From contig NZ_LAYQ01000004.1 of the NCBI RefSeq assembly GCF_000988205.1, forward strand, positions 54,057 through 118,056: a DNA stretch of 64,000 nucleotides, in the 5' to 3' direction. The notes beneath the pieces were generated by a model, which worked only from the letters and a program-made list of their open reading frames with translations, was not told where the DNA came from and did no database searches. The DNA is from Corynebacterium minutissimum. Its GTDB lineage: Bacteria; Actinomycetota; Actinomycetes; Mycobacteriales; Mycobacteriaceae. Shown here one piece after another: positions 50,109-58,915 of this stretch. Position numbers and translations under genes: made by a program. Each line of letters opens with the position of its first letter. Position 1 is the first letter of the stretch.

Positions 50109-50904
50109 CTAACGCTCTGGCTTCGTTGCCACGATTGCCACGGCGTTGAGGTGCTCGCTGTGCGTGTTGAAGGTTTTTCGCATCTGCAGCACCCGCTTGC
50201 GGGCATCGGAGTTATTCCGAAGGTTCTTCACAAAGCACAGCGTGCCTAAGAATCCTTCATCGGAAAGAATTCGACGCGGCTGCAGCAAAGCCATCGGCGC
50301 GGTCTCAACCTTGGCGGCTTTAAAAAGCCATTAGCCTCAAACACTGCCGTCCATTCGCCCAAGGTCAGCGGACACGCGTTCACCCTAATTGCGCGCGCAA
50401 GGCTTTGACGGATTTCATCCTTCACCCCATCTGCTAGTTCTTCAGGAACTAGCCCCAGTTCGTGAATGGCGTACCGCCCACCCGGACGTAGGATGCGCGC
50501 AGCCTCTGCAACGATTGCATTCTTAGCCTTCTCACCCTGCATGGTGAGCATCGCTTCCCAATCACAAGGTCAGCCGACTCATCGGCCAGTCCAGTTTCAG
50601 CGGCGTCGGCCTCAATTAGCTTTGCACGCAGGCCAAAGACGCGGCGCACTGCAGCCACAGCATCCGGATCACTATCCGCACCTGTATAACTCGAAGGCGT
50701 GAGCTCAAGAATCCTACCCGGCGTGCGCCCAAGACTAGGCGCTGGTTCAACTACATCAACGTTCGGAATTCCGGATAGTTCGAGCAATTCATCTGTTAGT
50801 CTGCGCCCACCGAGGCAAAGGACTCACTTTCCCAATTTGGCCAAAAGCCAGTGGCCTTGCATGGATTCATCCGCACGTGATGTGCCGATCATTTGTTCAC
50901 TCAT
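50109..50904 (-). pseudogene. SAM-dependent methyltransferase with one nonsense codon and two frameshifts
   Basis: ATG 50904 begins MSEQMIGTSRADESMQGHWL, meets TGA after AKLGK, then goes on in frame as GGRRLTDELLELSGIPNVD. The SAM-binding segment YTGADSDPDAVAAVRRVFGL, then LADESADLVIG, is followed by a frame change near 50560. The next part reads AMLTMQGEKAKNAIVAEAAR, ILRPGGRYAIHELGL, FEANGF. A second frame change near 50320 leads to MALLQPRRILSDEG and ends VAIVATKPER. All parts align to one class I methyltransferase of about 265 aa. The substrate is unknown. Confidence 0.85.
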
Positions 50905-51078
50905 GAGGACCTGATTGCCCTCCCCAATGAATCAGTCCGGTTTTACCAGTTCGTCGACCACGTCCCCGGCACTCAACCTTGGATTTCACCTGGCTTTAAA
51001 CACAGTCATAACTAGACGTCAACAAAGAATTCCCCAGACAAAAATAAAACCTTCTGACCAGTGGAAAGAGGGTATAAA

Positions 51079-51096
51079 GTGGAGCTAACGGGATTC
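51079..51096. repeat. attR-like core in the 3' end of tRNA-Ala
   Basis: GTGGAGCTAACGGGATTC, identical to the copy at 44576-44593. The same sequence also occurs in the second tRNA-Ala at 51174-51191. Confidence 0.85.
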
Positions 51097-51152
51097 GAAC
51101 CCGTGACCCCCACACTGCCAGTGTGGTGCGCTACCAACTGCGCCATAGCCCC
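51080..51152 (-). tRNA. tRNA-Ala (anticodon GGC), copy 1
   Basis: 73 nt. Acceptor GGGGCTA/TAGCTCC, anticodon stem CCACA/TGTGG with loop CTGGCAG (anticodon GGC), T arm ACGGG-TTCGAAT-CCCGT, discriminator A. CCA is not encoded. It forms the right boundary of the island. Confidence 0.97.
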
Positions 51153-51174
51153 AAAGCTGTATTGAATTATGAAG

Positions 51175-51247
51175 TGGAGCTAACGGGATTCGAACCCGTG
51201 ACCCCCACACTGCCAGTGTGGTGCGCTACCAACTGCGCCATAGCCCC
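51175..51247 (-). tRNA. tRNA-Ala (anticodon GGC), copy 2
   Basis: Identical in sequence to copy 1 and separated from it by 22 bp. Either an ordinary tandem pair or a duplicate left by the integration event. Confidence 0.97.
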
Positions 51248-51347
51248 TCATACGAGGTACAACCTTCACGATTGCAACTCGTATCAATATATCCGCTCCC
51301 CATTCACTCACCAAATCGCGAGTTGGGGCGCGTTATTTTCTCAATGG

Positions 51348-52103
51348 CTACTTGTCTAGGACGAGGCCAACCCACTCCATGATGGACGTGTTCTCGTCTT
51401 CTGGAATGTCCTTGCCGTCCTTGATGATGCGCGGCGAGGACACGCTTCCGGTTTCGCTCTCCAGCTTTTCGTAGTTCGAGGTCACCAGTGGGTTTCCTTC
51501 ACCAACCGGGGCTTCTTCAATGGCCTTTACCGTGGCATCATCTGCGCCCAGTTCCTTCGCGGCAGCAGCGAAGTCTTCCATCTCCCACTTGTTGTACACC
51601 TTGGACTGATTCTCCATGAGGTACTTACGCAGGTTCCAGTAGAGCTTGGCATCACCGGTCTTTGCTACCTGCTCCATCGCAGCTGCCGCCTTGGAGGAGT
51701 GGCCCGTGTTGGACTTGATGCTCTCCAAGCCGTTCGGGCTGCCGTCAAGGAAGTTGAGGGTGCGCACGTGCACGACGAGCTCGCCCGCATCAATCGCATC
51801 CTTCATCTGCTCGTCGGTTTCCTTCGCCAGGTCACCACAGTGCGGGCAGGAGTAGTCCTCGTACAGGTCTACTTCGGTTGCGTCCTTTGCGGCATCCGCA
51901 GACTTGAGGGTTACCGCATTGTCCGCGAGGGAAATCTCCAGGGAGACATCCTCGGCGGTGTAGTCCCCCAGCGCATCGGTCTGTGCGCCTCGTCCTTGAT
52001 AGACGATGTAGCCGATGACCACGGCAATAATAACCAGCAGAACAGCGAGGCCCCAGACGAATCCACTATTGCCTTTGGAGTTGGGGTCTTTGACTGTACT
52101 CAT
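51348..52103 (-). CDS. Membrane-anchored DsbA/thioredoxin-like protein
   Basis: 251 aa. One membrane helix (residues about 14-35) is followed by an extracytoplasmic thioredoxin-fold domain with active site CPHC in YEDYSCPHCGDLAKETDEQM (near residue 86) and a cis-Pro region SSPRIIKDGK. The DsbA-type helical insertion is present (SKAAAAMEQVAKTGDAKLYW). It probably oxidises exported proteins. It lies 58 bp downstream of two DoxX/MauE-like membrane proteins, likely redox partners. Confidence 0.88.
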   Translation of the reverse strand: MSTVKDPNSKGNSGFVWGLAVLLVIIAVVIGYIVYQGRGAQTDALGDYTAEDVSLEISLADNAVTLKSADAAKDATEVDLYEDYSCPHCGDLAKETDEQMKDAIDAGELVVHVRTLNFLDGSPNGLESIKSNTGHSSKAAAAMEQVAKTGDAKLYWNLRKYLMENQSKVYNKWEMEDFAAAAKELGADDATVKAIEEAPVGEGNPLVTSNYEKLESETGSVSSPRIIKDGKDIPEDENTSIMEWVGLVLDK

Positions 52104-52161
52104 GAAACAACCTTGCCTTTATGACTTAAGTTCGAACAGATGAAAAGCCTACACACCGCTG

Positions 52162-52629
52162 TTAAGGGTGCAATGCAAACTTGGTGAAAGGACGCTTGAT
52201 CGTCCACACCATTAAGACAGAATAGAAGACATCTCGCAGAAGTGTCATCATGTAATTCATCACTTGCGCGTCTTCATCAGGGCTCACGGAGAAGCAGCCG
52301 CAATCAATTCCGAGTCCCCGCGCCCACGCCTGCGCGACGCCGATCATGAACAGCACCAGAACTATCTGCCCAACCCACGCCGATGGTCGCAAAAACAGCC
52401 CCAGCAAAAGCAGCAGGCCGCCACATATCTCCAGCGGGCCAATCAGGTAGGACAAGTAGTGCGACCACTCAGGGGTAAAGATTTCATATGCCTTGATGCT
52501 TTGCGACACCGCGAGCTGATCCGTCAGCTTCGACGCTCCCGCCTTGATCCACACATAGGCCATATAGAATCGCGCGAATGCACTAATGATGTCGAGCACG
52601 AGAGGTGCGCTGATTTTGGTTTTGGTCAC
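52162..52629 (-). CDS. DoxX/MauE-family membrane protein, copy A
   Basis: 155 aa with four membrane helices. Features are FYMAYVWIKAGASKL, EIFTPEWSHYLSYLIGPLEI, LLLLGLFLRPSAWVGQIVLV and the conserved IDCGCF near residue 110. MauE-like proteins with this cysteine pair are linked to disulfide formation together with a DsbA-like partner. It is about 60% similar by eye to the next gene over the full length. Confidence 0.85.
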   Translation of the reverse strand: MTKTKISAPLVLDIISAFARFYMAYVWIKAGASKLTDQLAVSQSIKAYEIFTPEWSHYLSYLIGPLEICGGLLLLLGLFLRPSAWVGQIVLVLFMIGVAQAWARGLGIDCGCFSVSPDEDAQVMNYMMTLLRDVFYSVLMVWTIKRPFTKFALHP

Positions 52630-52646
52630 GGAGTTAGCCTAACAAT

Positions 52647-53108
52647 CTACGGGTGCAGGGCATAGCGGCGGTAGGGGCGGCGGATGGTCCAGACGGTGAG
52701 GGCGAGGAAGAAAGCGTCGCGAAGCAGCGTCAGTGCGTAGTTCATGCCCTGACTTACGTCGGCGGGGTCGTAGCCAAAACACCCGCAATCGATGACGAGC
52801 CCCCGCGCCCACGCCTGCGCGATGCCCACCATGAACAGGACCAAGACCACTGCAGCGACTGCCGACGCCTCCCTCAAGAACAGCCCCAACAACAGCAGCA
52901 CCCCACCCATGAGTTCCAGGGGCCCGATGAGGTAGGCCAAGTATCCGGACCACTCCGGGGTAAAGATGCCATAGGCCTCGATGGCCTGGGTCATCTCCAT
53001 CCGGGCATCCAGTTTCTGTATGCCGGCGATAATCCACACGGCGGACATTCCAAAGCGCGCGAGCGCGCTGATGAGGTCAGGCACCGATAGGGATCGTAAG
53101 GCTGTCAT
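52647..53108 (-). CDS. DoxX/MauE-family membrane protein, copy B
   Basis: 153 aa, a tandem paralogue of the preceding entry: same four-helix plan, GIFTPEWSGYLAYLIGPLEL, LGLFLREASAVAAVVLVLF, IDCGCF, and the same ending RYALHP. 17 bp separate the genes. Copy B is more GC-rich than copy A, which may mean an old duplication with drift or acquisition of one copy. Possible heterodimer. Confidence 0.85.
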   Translation of the reverse strand: MTALRSLSVPDLISALARFGMSAVWIIAGIQKLDARMEMTQAIEAYGIFTPEWSGYLAYLIGPLELMGGVLLLLGLFLREASAVAAVVLVLFMVGIAQAWARGLVIDCGCFGYDPADVSQGMNYALTLLRDAFFLALTVWTIRRPYRRYALHP

Positions 53109-53114
53109 AAACCA

Positions 53115-54737
53115 TTAGCCTAGACCTCCGAGAACCTGTGACACCAGCGCCTGCGCTTCTTCCTGCACCTGCCTGAGGTGTTCTTCGCCACGGAAGCTCT
53201 CAGCATAAATCTTGTACTTATCCTCCGTGCCGGACGGGCGCGCGGCAAACCACGCGTTCTCCGTCGTCACCTTGAGGCCCCCGATCGCCGCGCCGTTGCC
53301 CGGTGCCTCGGTGAGCTTGGCGACGATCTCCTCGCCCGCCAGCTCCGTAGCCGTCACCTGCTCCGGGGAGAGCTTCTTCAGGATGGCCTTCTGCTCGCGG
53401 GTAGCCGGGGCGTCGGTGCGCGCATAGGCCGGCGCACCATATTCCTCCGCCAGCTCCGCGTAGCGCTGCGACGGGGTCTTGCCCGTCACCGCCAGGATCT
53501 CCGCGGCCAGCAAGTCCAAGATGATGCCGTCCTTGTCGGTGGACCACACCGTACCGTCGAAGCGCAGGAAGGAAGCACCGGCGGATTCTTCGCCGCCGAA
53601 GCCGAGGGAGCCGTCGACAAGCCCCGGCACAAACCACTTGAAGCCCACCGGCACCTCCACGAGCTCCCGGCCCAGGCTGGCCACGACGCGGTCGATCATG
53701 GAAGAGGACACCAAGGTCTTACCCACGCCCGCATTTCCCCACTGGGGGCGGTGGCTAAACAGGTACTCGATGGCCACAGCCAGGTAGTGGTTCGGGTTCA
53801 TCAGCCCAGCGTCCGGCGTAACAATGCCGTGGCGGTCCGCATCAGCATCGTTGCCCGTGGCCAGGTCGTACTTGGAACGGCTATCCACCAACGAAGCCAT
53901 GGCGTCCGGGGAGGAGCAGTCCATGCGGATCTTGCCGTCGGTATCCAGCGTCATGAAGCGGAAGGTGCCGTCGACGTCGGGGTTCACCACGGTCATGTTC
54001 AGCTCGTAGTGCTCAGCAATTGCCGCCCAGTAGTCCACCGAGGCGCCGCCCATCGGGTCCGCGCCGATGCGAACGCCGGCGTCCTTGATGGCCGCCATGT
54101 CCACGACGTTGGCCAAATCGGACACATAGGAGTCGAGGTAATTGTGCTTTACGCAGCGTTCATCCAGCACGCCGTCAACCGGCGCGCGCTTCACACCGTC
54201 GAGCCCGGCGCGCAGGTAGTCGTTGGCCTTTGCTGCAATCCAGTCGGTGGCATCGGTATCCGCCGGACCGCCTGTTGGCGGGTTGTACTTGAATCCACCA
54301 TCGCGCGGCGGGTTGTGGGAGGGGGTAATCACGATGCCGTCGGTGCCCGGGTTGGTCAGGATGGCGTGGGAGACGGCCGGGGTCGGGGTGTAGCGGCCGC
54401 GGTCATCCACCCGAACCTCCAGTTCATTGGCAAGGAGGACCTCGAGGGCGGAGACCATGGCGGGTTCGGACAGGGCGTGGGTATCACGGCCGATGAAGAT
54501 GGCGCCCGTGGTGCCCTGCTCGGCGCGGTAGTCCACGATGGCCTGGGTGATGGCCAGGATGTGGGCCTCATTGAAGGCGGTGTCCAAGGCGGAGCCGCGG
54601 TGCCCAGAGGTGCCGAAGGAAACCTGCTGGTCAGGGTTATCGGCGTCGGGGGTGCGGGTGTAATACGCGGTAACCAACTCCGCGATATCGATGAGATCCG
54701 AAGGCTGGGCTAGTTGGCCGGCGCGCTCGTGTGCCAT
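53115..54737 (-). CDS. pgm: Phosphoglucomutase (alpha-D-glucose phosphate-specific)
   Basis: 540 aa from ATG 54737 with AAGGAGG upstream. It interconverts glucose 1- and 6-phosphate for glycogen, trehalose and cell-wall sugars. Motifs are [19 protein letters not shown], the phosphoserine loop [20 protein letters not shown], the metal loop [11 protein letters not shown] and [14 protein letters not shown], and the phosphate-binding [15 protein letters not shown]. 6 bp upstream of copy B of the DoxX-like genes. Confidence 0.96.
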   Translation of the reverse strand: MAHERAGQLAQPSDLIDIAELVTAYYTRTPDADNPDQQVSFGTSGHRGSALDTAFNEAHILAITQAIVDYRAEQGTTGAIFIGRDTHALSEPAMVSALEVLLANELEVRVDDRGRYTPTPAVSHAILTNPGTDGIVITPSHNPPRDGGFKYNPPTGGPADTDATDWIAAKANDYLRAGLDGVKRAPVDGVLDERCVKHNYLDSYVSDLANVVDMAAIKDAGVRIGADPMGGASVDYWAAIAEHYELNMTVVNPDVDGTFRFMTLDTDGKIRMDCSSPDAMASLVDSRSKYDLATGNDADADRHGIVTPDAGLMNPNHYLAVAIEYLFSHRPQWGNAGVGKTLVSSSMIDRVVASLGRELVEVPVGFKWFVPGLVDGSLGFGGEESAGASFLRFDGTVWSTDKDGIILDLLAAEILAVTGKTPSQRYAELAEEYGAPAYARTDAPATREQKAILKKLSPEQVTATELAGEEIVAKLTEAPGNGAAIGGLKVTTENAWFAARPSGTEDKYKIYAESFRGEEHLRQVQEEAQALVSQVLGGLG

Positions 54738-54820
54738 GGTGGTTTCCTCCTTGGGGATGTGGATGTACCTTAAGCTTGCCTGCTTCACGACGTTTTCGCA
54801 TCCCAACTAGGATGGTGCCT

Positions 54821-55138
54821 ATGCCACAGATCCTTCTTGTGGGCTGCGGGACCGCGCTCGGGGCGCTGGCCCGCTTTGGCCTTTCTTCGCTTCTCGGGGG
54901 CGGCGCGCTGCCGCTGTTGCTCATCAACGTTGTTGGCAGCGCTGTGATGGGCTATGCCAAGCCGCCCGCATTCTGGGGCACGGGTTTCTTGGGTGGGTTC
55001 ACCAGCTTTGCCGCGTTTGCGTATCTCACTTCAGGTTTCGGGCCGGCGCAGGCGGGGGCCTACGTGCTGGCGACGGTCGTCGGTTGCACCGCGGCCTACC
55101 TCATGGGTGACCGCCTGCAGGATCGGAGGCGCGCATGA
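54821..55138 (+). CDS. crcB: Fluoride channel CrcB/Fluc, subunit 1
   Basis: 105 aa from ATG 54821. Four membrane helices with family motifs GCGTALGALARFGLSSLL, LLINVVGSAVMGY (the pore Asn) and GFLGGFTSFAAFAYL. Fluc channels are dual-topology dimers that export F-. It overlaps the next gene by 4 bp, so the two are a heterodimer pair. No room exists for a fluoride riboswitch between it and the divergent pgm. Confidence 0.93.
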   Translation: MPQILLVGCGTALGALARFGLSSLLGGGALPLLLINVVGSAVMGYAKPPAFWGTGFLGGFTSFAAFAYLTSGFGPAQAGAYVLATVVGCTAAYLMGDRLQDRRRA

Positions 55139-55494
55139 TGCTCTTCATCTTGACTGTGCTCGCCGGAGGTTTTGTGGGCGGTTGCGGGCGCTACCTGCTA
55201 ACCCGCATCCTGCCCGCCCCCACGTGCACCTTCGCCGCCAACCTCATCGGCTCTGCGGTGGCCGGCGTGGCCTATGGCTACGCCACGCACGCGCACACCC
55301 CCGAGTTCTTCCTCCCCCTGCTTGCGGCCGGCGTGGCGGGCGGGCTATCGACATGGTCCACGTTGGCCAAAGAGCTCGGCGACATGATTAAGGCCAAGCG
55401 CTGGTGGCGCTTGGCACGTTATCTCTTCTGGACCATCGGCCTCGGTATCGTCCTGGCGTGGCGCGGGGCGTGGGTCGGCTCGCTTTTGGCCTAG
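55135..55494 (+). CDS. crcB: Fluoride channel CrcB/Fluc, subunit 2
   Basis: 119 aa. Motifs are AGGFVGGCGRYLLTRIL, FAANLIGSAVAGVAYGYA and GVAGGLSTWSTLAKEL. Opposite orientation in the membrane to subunit 1 is expected, judging by the basic residues at its C-terminal loop (KAKRWWRLARY). Coupled to subunit 1 by ATGA. Confidence 0.93.
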   Translation: MMLFILTVLAGGFVGGCGRYLLTRILPAPTCTFAANLIGSAVAGVAYGYATHAHTPEFFLPLLAAGVAGGLSTWSTLAKELGDMIKAKRWWRLARYLFWTIGLGIVLAWRGAWVGSLLA

Positions 55495-55531
55495 CCTGCT
55501 CACCGCACTCCACGCCCAAGCGCGCGGAGTG

Positions 55532-58078
55532 TTAGTCAGCGATGGCGTCCAACGGCGGAGTCTTCGCCGCGCGGTGGGCCGGCCACAGGGCGGCTAGCAC
55601 ACCGACGATGCCGGAGCCGACGAGCATGACGACGAGCATCATCCACGGCACCGTGGTGGAGTCGAGGCCTTCGTCCGCAAGCACGGAGATGAAGGACCAG
55701 CCCATCCCCAGCCCCATGAGGATGCCCATGAGAGCGCCGAAGAGCGCAATCTGTACCGACTCCACCGTGATCATCGTGCGAATTTGGCGGCGTTGAGTAC
55801 CCACCGCGCGCAGCATACCGATCTCTTGGCGCCGTTCAATCACGCCCAGCGTTAGGGTGTTAACAATGCCCAGGACCGCGATGACCACAGCCAAGGCCAG
55901 CAGCGCGTAGAGGATGGTGAGCATCTGGTCAATCATGCCGGCGGCCTCGCCTGCGAATTCCTCGCCGGTGCGCACCTGCACCACGACGAGGTCCTTGACG
56001 GACTCCTCCAGGTTGGCGCGCAGCTTCTCCTTGTCATAGCCTTCCTCCGCGTTCACGTAGACCAACATGACGTTGAGGCTAGCCGGGTCGACGACCTCTG
56101 TTGCCGCGGAGGCGGAGACAGCTAAGCGCGGGAGCATCTGGAAGGGCTCATACGTGCCGAGGAGCTTCACCTGCGTGGTACGAGACGGATCCGGGCCCGC
56201 CAGCTCATAACTCTGGCCGACCTCCCAGCCCTGCTCTGCAGCCAGGTCGGCTTCGGCGATGAAGCCCGGCTCCTCGCCCGTCTTCAACGATCCTTCCACC
56301 AGGGTGAAGTTAAGGACGTCATCGGCGTTGCCATCGATGACCTGGCTGACCTTCATCTCCGGGCCATAGTTCATCGAAGCCTGACCATCCACCTGCAGGG
56401 GTGCTGTGCTCATCGACACGACCTGTCCGACGCCCTCAGTATCGCTGGCGCGCTGCACGGTCTCGTTCGGCGTCGGGAAGTTTCCAGACGTCGGGCCGGA
56501 CAGCAAGAAGTCCGCGCGGGCGTCCTGCTCGACGGTGTCGGCAACCGAGGCCTTCATCGTCGCACCCAACATGCCGATCGATGTCACCAGCGCCACGCCC
56601 AGCATGAGGGCGAACGCAGTAGCCGCGGTACGGCGCGGGTTGCGAACAGAGTTCGTGGCGGCCAGCTTGCCCACCGCACCAAACGGTGCACCAATAACGC
56701 GGCCAATCGCCGGAACGATGGGCATGGAGATGGCCGGTCCAGCCAGGAAGAAGCCAAGGATCAGGTTGAGCGCGCCAAGACCCACGAGGGAGGCACGGAT
56801 GCCCGTGGAGGCGTCGATAAGCACGCCGAGGACCGCGAAGATAATGCCCGCGACGAGCAACAGTCCACCCAACACGCTGCGCACGAGGAGCGAAGAACCG
56901 GCAGCAGACTCGGTTGTGCGCATGGCTTCCACCGGCTTTACCGCACCCGCGCGGCGCGCCGGCGCCCACGCGGACACGATGGTGACCACCGCGCCCAAGA
57001 GCAGCGGCACGACTACTGCGCTGACGCTCAGGCCCAGACCGCCGCCCATGGGCATGTCTTTAGCTTCAAAGACTGCCTTGATGAGTGCGACTAAGCCCAT
57101 ACCTGCCACCACGCCGACGGCTGAGCCGACGAGCCCCACGATGAAGGCCTCCGTCACCACCGAACGCGTGATCTGGCTGCGGGAAGCACCGAGCGCACGC
57201 AGGAGCGCGAACTCCTTGGTGCGCTGGGCCACTATCATGGAGAAGGTATTCGCGATGATGAACGTGCCCACCAGCAGCGCGATGAGGCCAAAGGCGATGA
57301 GGAAGTAGTTGACGAATTTCAGGGCAGAGGAAATCTGATCCGACAGCTCATCGGCCAGCTTCTGGCCGGATTCCGCCTCGACCTCGAAGGTGTTGTTGAG
57401 GTGCTCCACGAGTGCATCGGCCTCCACCCCATCGGCCACAGCGACCTTCAATTGGGAAGAATCGCCATAGCGCTCAACGAAGGCCTCGTGCTCCATGAGC
57501 AACGTCAGACTGGGGCCCTGGTCCACCACAGGCTTGACGACGCCCACGACCTTCACCTCATCACGCTGATCCGGGTGGACCACGAGGAGGGTATCGCCGA
57601 CGTGGATGCCGAACTTCTCGGCGGCGGAGTCGTTGATGAGGACTTCGCCGGTCCCGTGGGGCTCGGAGCCGTCGACAAGCGTGGCGGGCTCACCGACGGA
57701 TTGATCCTCCGGGTAGTAGGGCTGCACGCTGGAGGTGCCGCCGCCGGTTTGAAAGGCCTCGGCATCCTTGTTGGCAGCCACGACGGTCTGGCTGCTTTGC
57801 ATGTTGACTGCGCGCACGTCGGGGTCGGCGGCGATGTCATCGCGCATCTTCTGGTCGAGGATTGGGCCGCCTTCCTTCTGGCTCACGGCCGCATCCACGC
57901 CGGTAAATGCGGTCGAGACAGCGGAGTCGAACGTGTTCGACAGCGAGTTGGTGAACATGAAGGAGCCCGAAATGAACGCGGTACCCAGCACCACCGCCAG
58001 CAGGGTCAGGGCAAGGCGCAGCTTGTGCGCGAGAATATTGCGCACGGAGACCGTGCGCATGGTGTTCTTTGTGGCCAT
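55532..58078 (-). CDS. FtsX-type ABC transporter permease (MacB/LolC-like, two FtsX domains)
   Basis: 848 aa. An N-terminal helix (LRLALTLLAVVLGTAFISGS), a large extracytoplasmic domain to about residue 255, an FtsX domain (NTFSMIVAQRTKEFALLRAL), a central pair of helices, a second extracytoplasmic domain, and a final FtsX domain (ERRQEIGMLRAVGTQRRQIR). Ten membrane helices are expected. It works with the ATPase 3 bp upstream. The exported substrate is unknown; in actinobacteria such systems handle peptides, lipoproteins or antibiotics. Confidence 0.92.
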   Translation of the reverse strand: MATKNTMRTVSVRNILAHKLRLALTLLAVVLGTAFISGSFMFTNSLSNTFDSAVSTAFTGVDAAVSQKEGGPILDQKMRDDIAADPDVRAVNMQSSQTVVAANKDAEAFQTGGGTSSVQPYYPEDQSVGEPATLVDGSEPHGTGEVLINDSAAEKFGIHVGDTLLVVHPDQRDEVKVVGVVKPVVDQGPSLTLLMEHEAFVERYGDSSQLKVAVADGVEADALVEHLNNTFEVEAESGQKLADELSDQISSALKFVNYFLIAFGLIALLVGTFIIANTFSMIVAQRTKEFALLRALGASRSQITRSVVTEAFIVGLVGSAVGVVAGMGLVALIKAVFEAKDMPMGGGLGLSVSAVVVPLLLGAVVTIVSAWAPARRAGAVKPVEAMRTTESAAGSSLLVRSVLGGLLLVAGIIFAVLGVLIDASTGIRASLVGLGALNLILGFFLAGPAISMPIVPAIGRVIGAPFGAVGKLAATNSVRNPRRTAATAFALMLGVALVTSIGMLGATMKASVADTVEQDARADFLLSGPTSGNFPTPNETVQRASDTEGVGQVVSMSTAPLQVDGQASMNYGPEMKVSQVIDGNADDVLNFTLVEGSLKTGEEPGFIAEADLAAEQGWEVGQSYELAGPDPSRTTQVKLLGTYEPFQMLPRLAVSASAATEVVDPASLNVMLVYVNAEEGYDKEKLRANLEESVKDLVVVQVRTGEEFAGEAAGMIDQMLTILYALLALAVVIAVLGIVNTLTLGVIERRQEIGMLRAVGTQRRQIRTMITVESVQIALFGALMGILMGLGMGWSFISVLADEGLDSTTVPWMMLVVMLVGSGIVGVLAALWPAHRAAKTPPLDAIAD

Positions 58079-58081
58079 GCT

Positions 58082-58822
58082 CTAGCCCTCGATTTCTGCC
58101 ATCACGGCGTGGATGGACTCCATGGTCGGATTCATGAGCTCATTAACTAGGCGGCCATCGGCGAGGAAGACCACGCGGTCGGCGTAGGAAGCGGCCTTGG
58201 CGTCGTGCGTAACGATAACCACGGTCTGCCCATCCTTGTCCACGGCGGTGCGCAAAATGTCGAGCACCTCGGCGGAGGAGTTCGAATCCAGGTTGCCGGT
58301 GGGCTCATCACCGAAGATGATCTCCGGACGGGAAACCAGGGCGCGCGCACACGCCACGCGCTGCTGCTGGCCGCCGGAGAGCTCGGCTGGGCGGTGGTTC
58401 AGGCGGTGGGACAGGCCAAGGCGCGTGGTGACCTCATCAAACCACGCCTTGTCGACCTTGTTGCCAGCGATATCGGTAGGCAGCGTGATATTCTCTGCCG
58501 CGGTCAGCGTGGGCACCAGGTTGAAGGACTGGAAGATGAAGCCCAAGCGGTCGCGGCGCAGGGCGGTAATATCCTTGTCGCTGAGCTGCGACATGTCGGT
58601 GTCACCGATGAAGGCCGAGCCGGACGTCGCCGAATCGAGACCTGCCATTGTGTGCATGAGGGTGGATTTGCCGGAGCCCGACGGGCCCATGATGGCGGTG
58701 AAGGTATTGCGCGCGAACTCAACGTCGACGTGGTCCAACGCGGTGACTGCGGTATCTCCCTGACCGTATTGTTTGAACAGATCGACGGCACGAGCCGCGG
58801 CAGTCGTCGTTGGGGTGGTCAT
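58082..58822 (-). CDS. ABC transporter ATP-binding protein (LolD/MacB type)
   Basis: 246 aa. Walker A GPSGSGKSTLMHTMAGLD, Q-loop FIFQSFNLVPTLTAAEN, signature LSGGQQQRVACARAL, Walker B IIFGDEPTGNLD, switch VTHDAKAASYADR. Partner of the FtsX-type permease. Divergent from crtB. Confidence 0.95.
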   Translation of the reverse strand: MTTPTTTAAARAVDLFKQYGQGDTAVTALDHVDVEFARNTFTAIMGPSGSGKSTLMHTMAGLDSATSGSAFIGDTDMSQLSDKDITALRRDRLGFIFQSFNLVPTLTAAENITLPTDIAGNKVDKAWFDEVTTRLGLSHRLNHRPAELSGGQQQRVACARALVSRPEIIFGDEPTGNLDSNSSAEVLDILRTAVDKDGQTVVIVTHDAKAASYADRVVFLADGRLVNELMNPTMESIHAVMAEIEG

Positions 58823-58915
58823 GGACGTGTTCTCCTTATAGATAGGGAAAGTAACGTCACTACCCTATCTTGCCCTGGGTAAGTTATGTGACGCGTGTGG
58901 TCTAAAATATGCTCC

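Larger units (their letters stand above)
44576..51096. mobile_element. Decayed integrative element (genomic island) at tRNA-Ala
   Basis: About 6.5 kb bounded by the 18-bp att-like repeats. An integrase remnant lies right next to the left repeat. Contents are an IS3-type scrap, a 5'-truncated Lrp/AsnC regulator, a complete iron-siderophore ABC transporter, a cupin with a nonsense codon and a methyltransferase with three lesions. The left end is AT-rich compared with neighbours. Removing it would place the fructosamine kinase next to the tRNA-Ala pair. The only intact cargo is the transporter, suggesting it was kept by selection. The original element (phage or ICE) cannot be told. Confidence 0.75.

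Noticed and set aside
50905..51078. Plus-strand open frame reading LPNESVRFYQFVDHVPGTQP
   Set aside because: Looks coding-like for about 45 codons but lacks a start and any recognised family, and overlaps the methyltransferase 5' end; too weak to call.
54738..54820. Fluoride riboswitch upstream of the crcB pair
   Set aside because: Only 83 bp separate crcB from the divergent pgm start, and no fluoride-aptamer core was seen.
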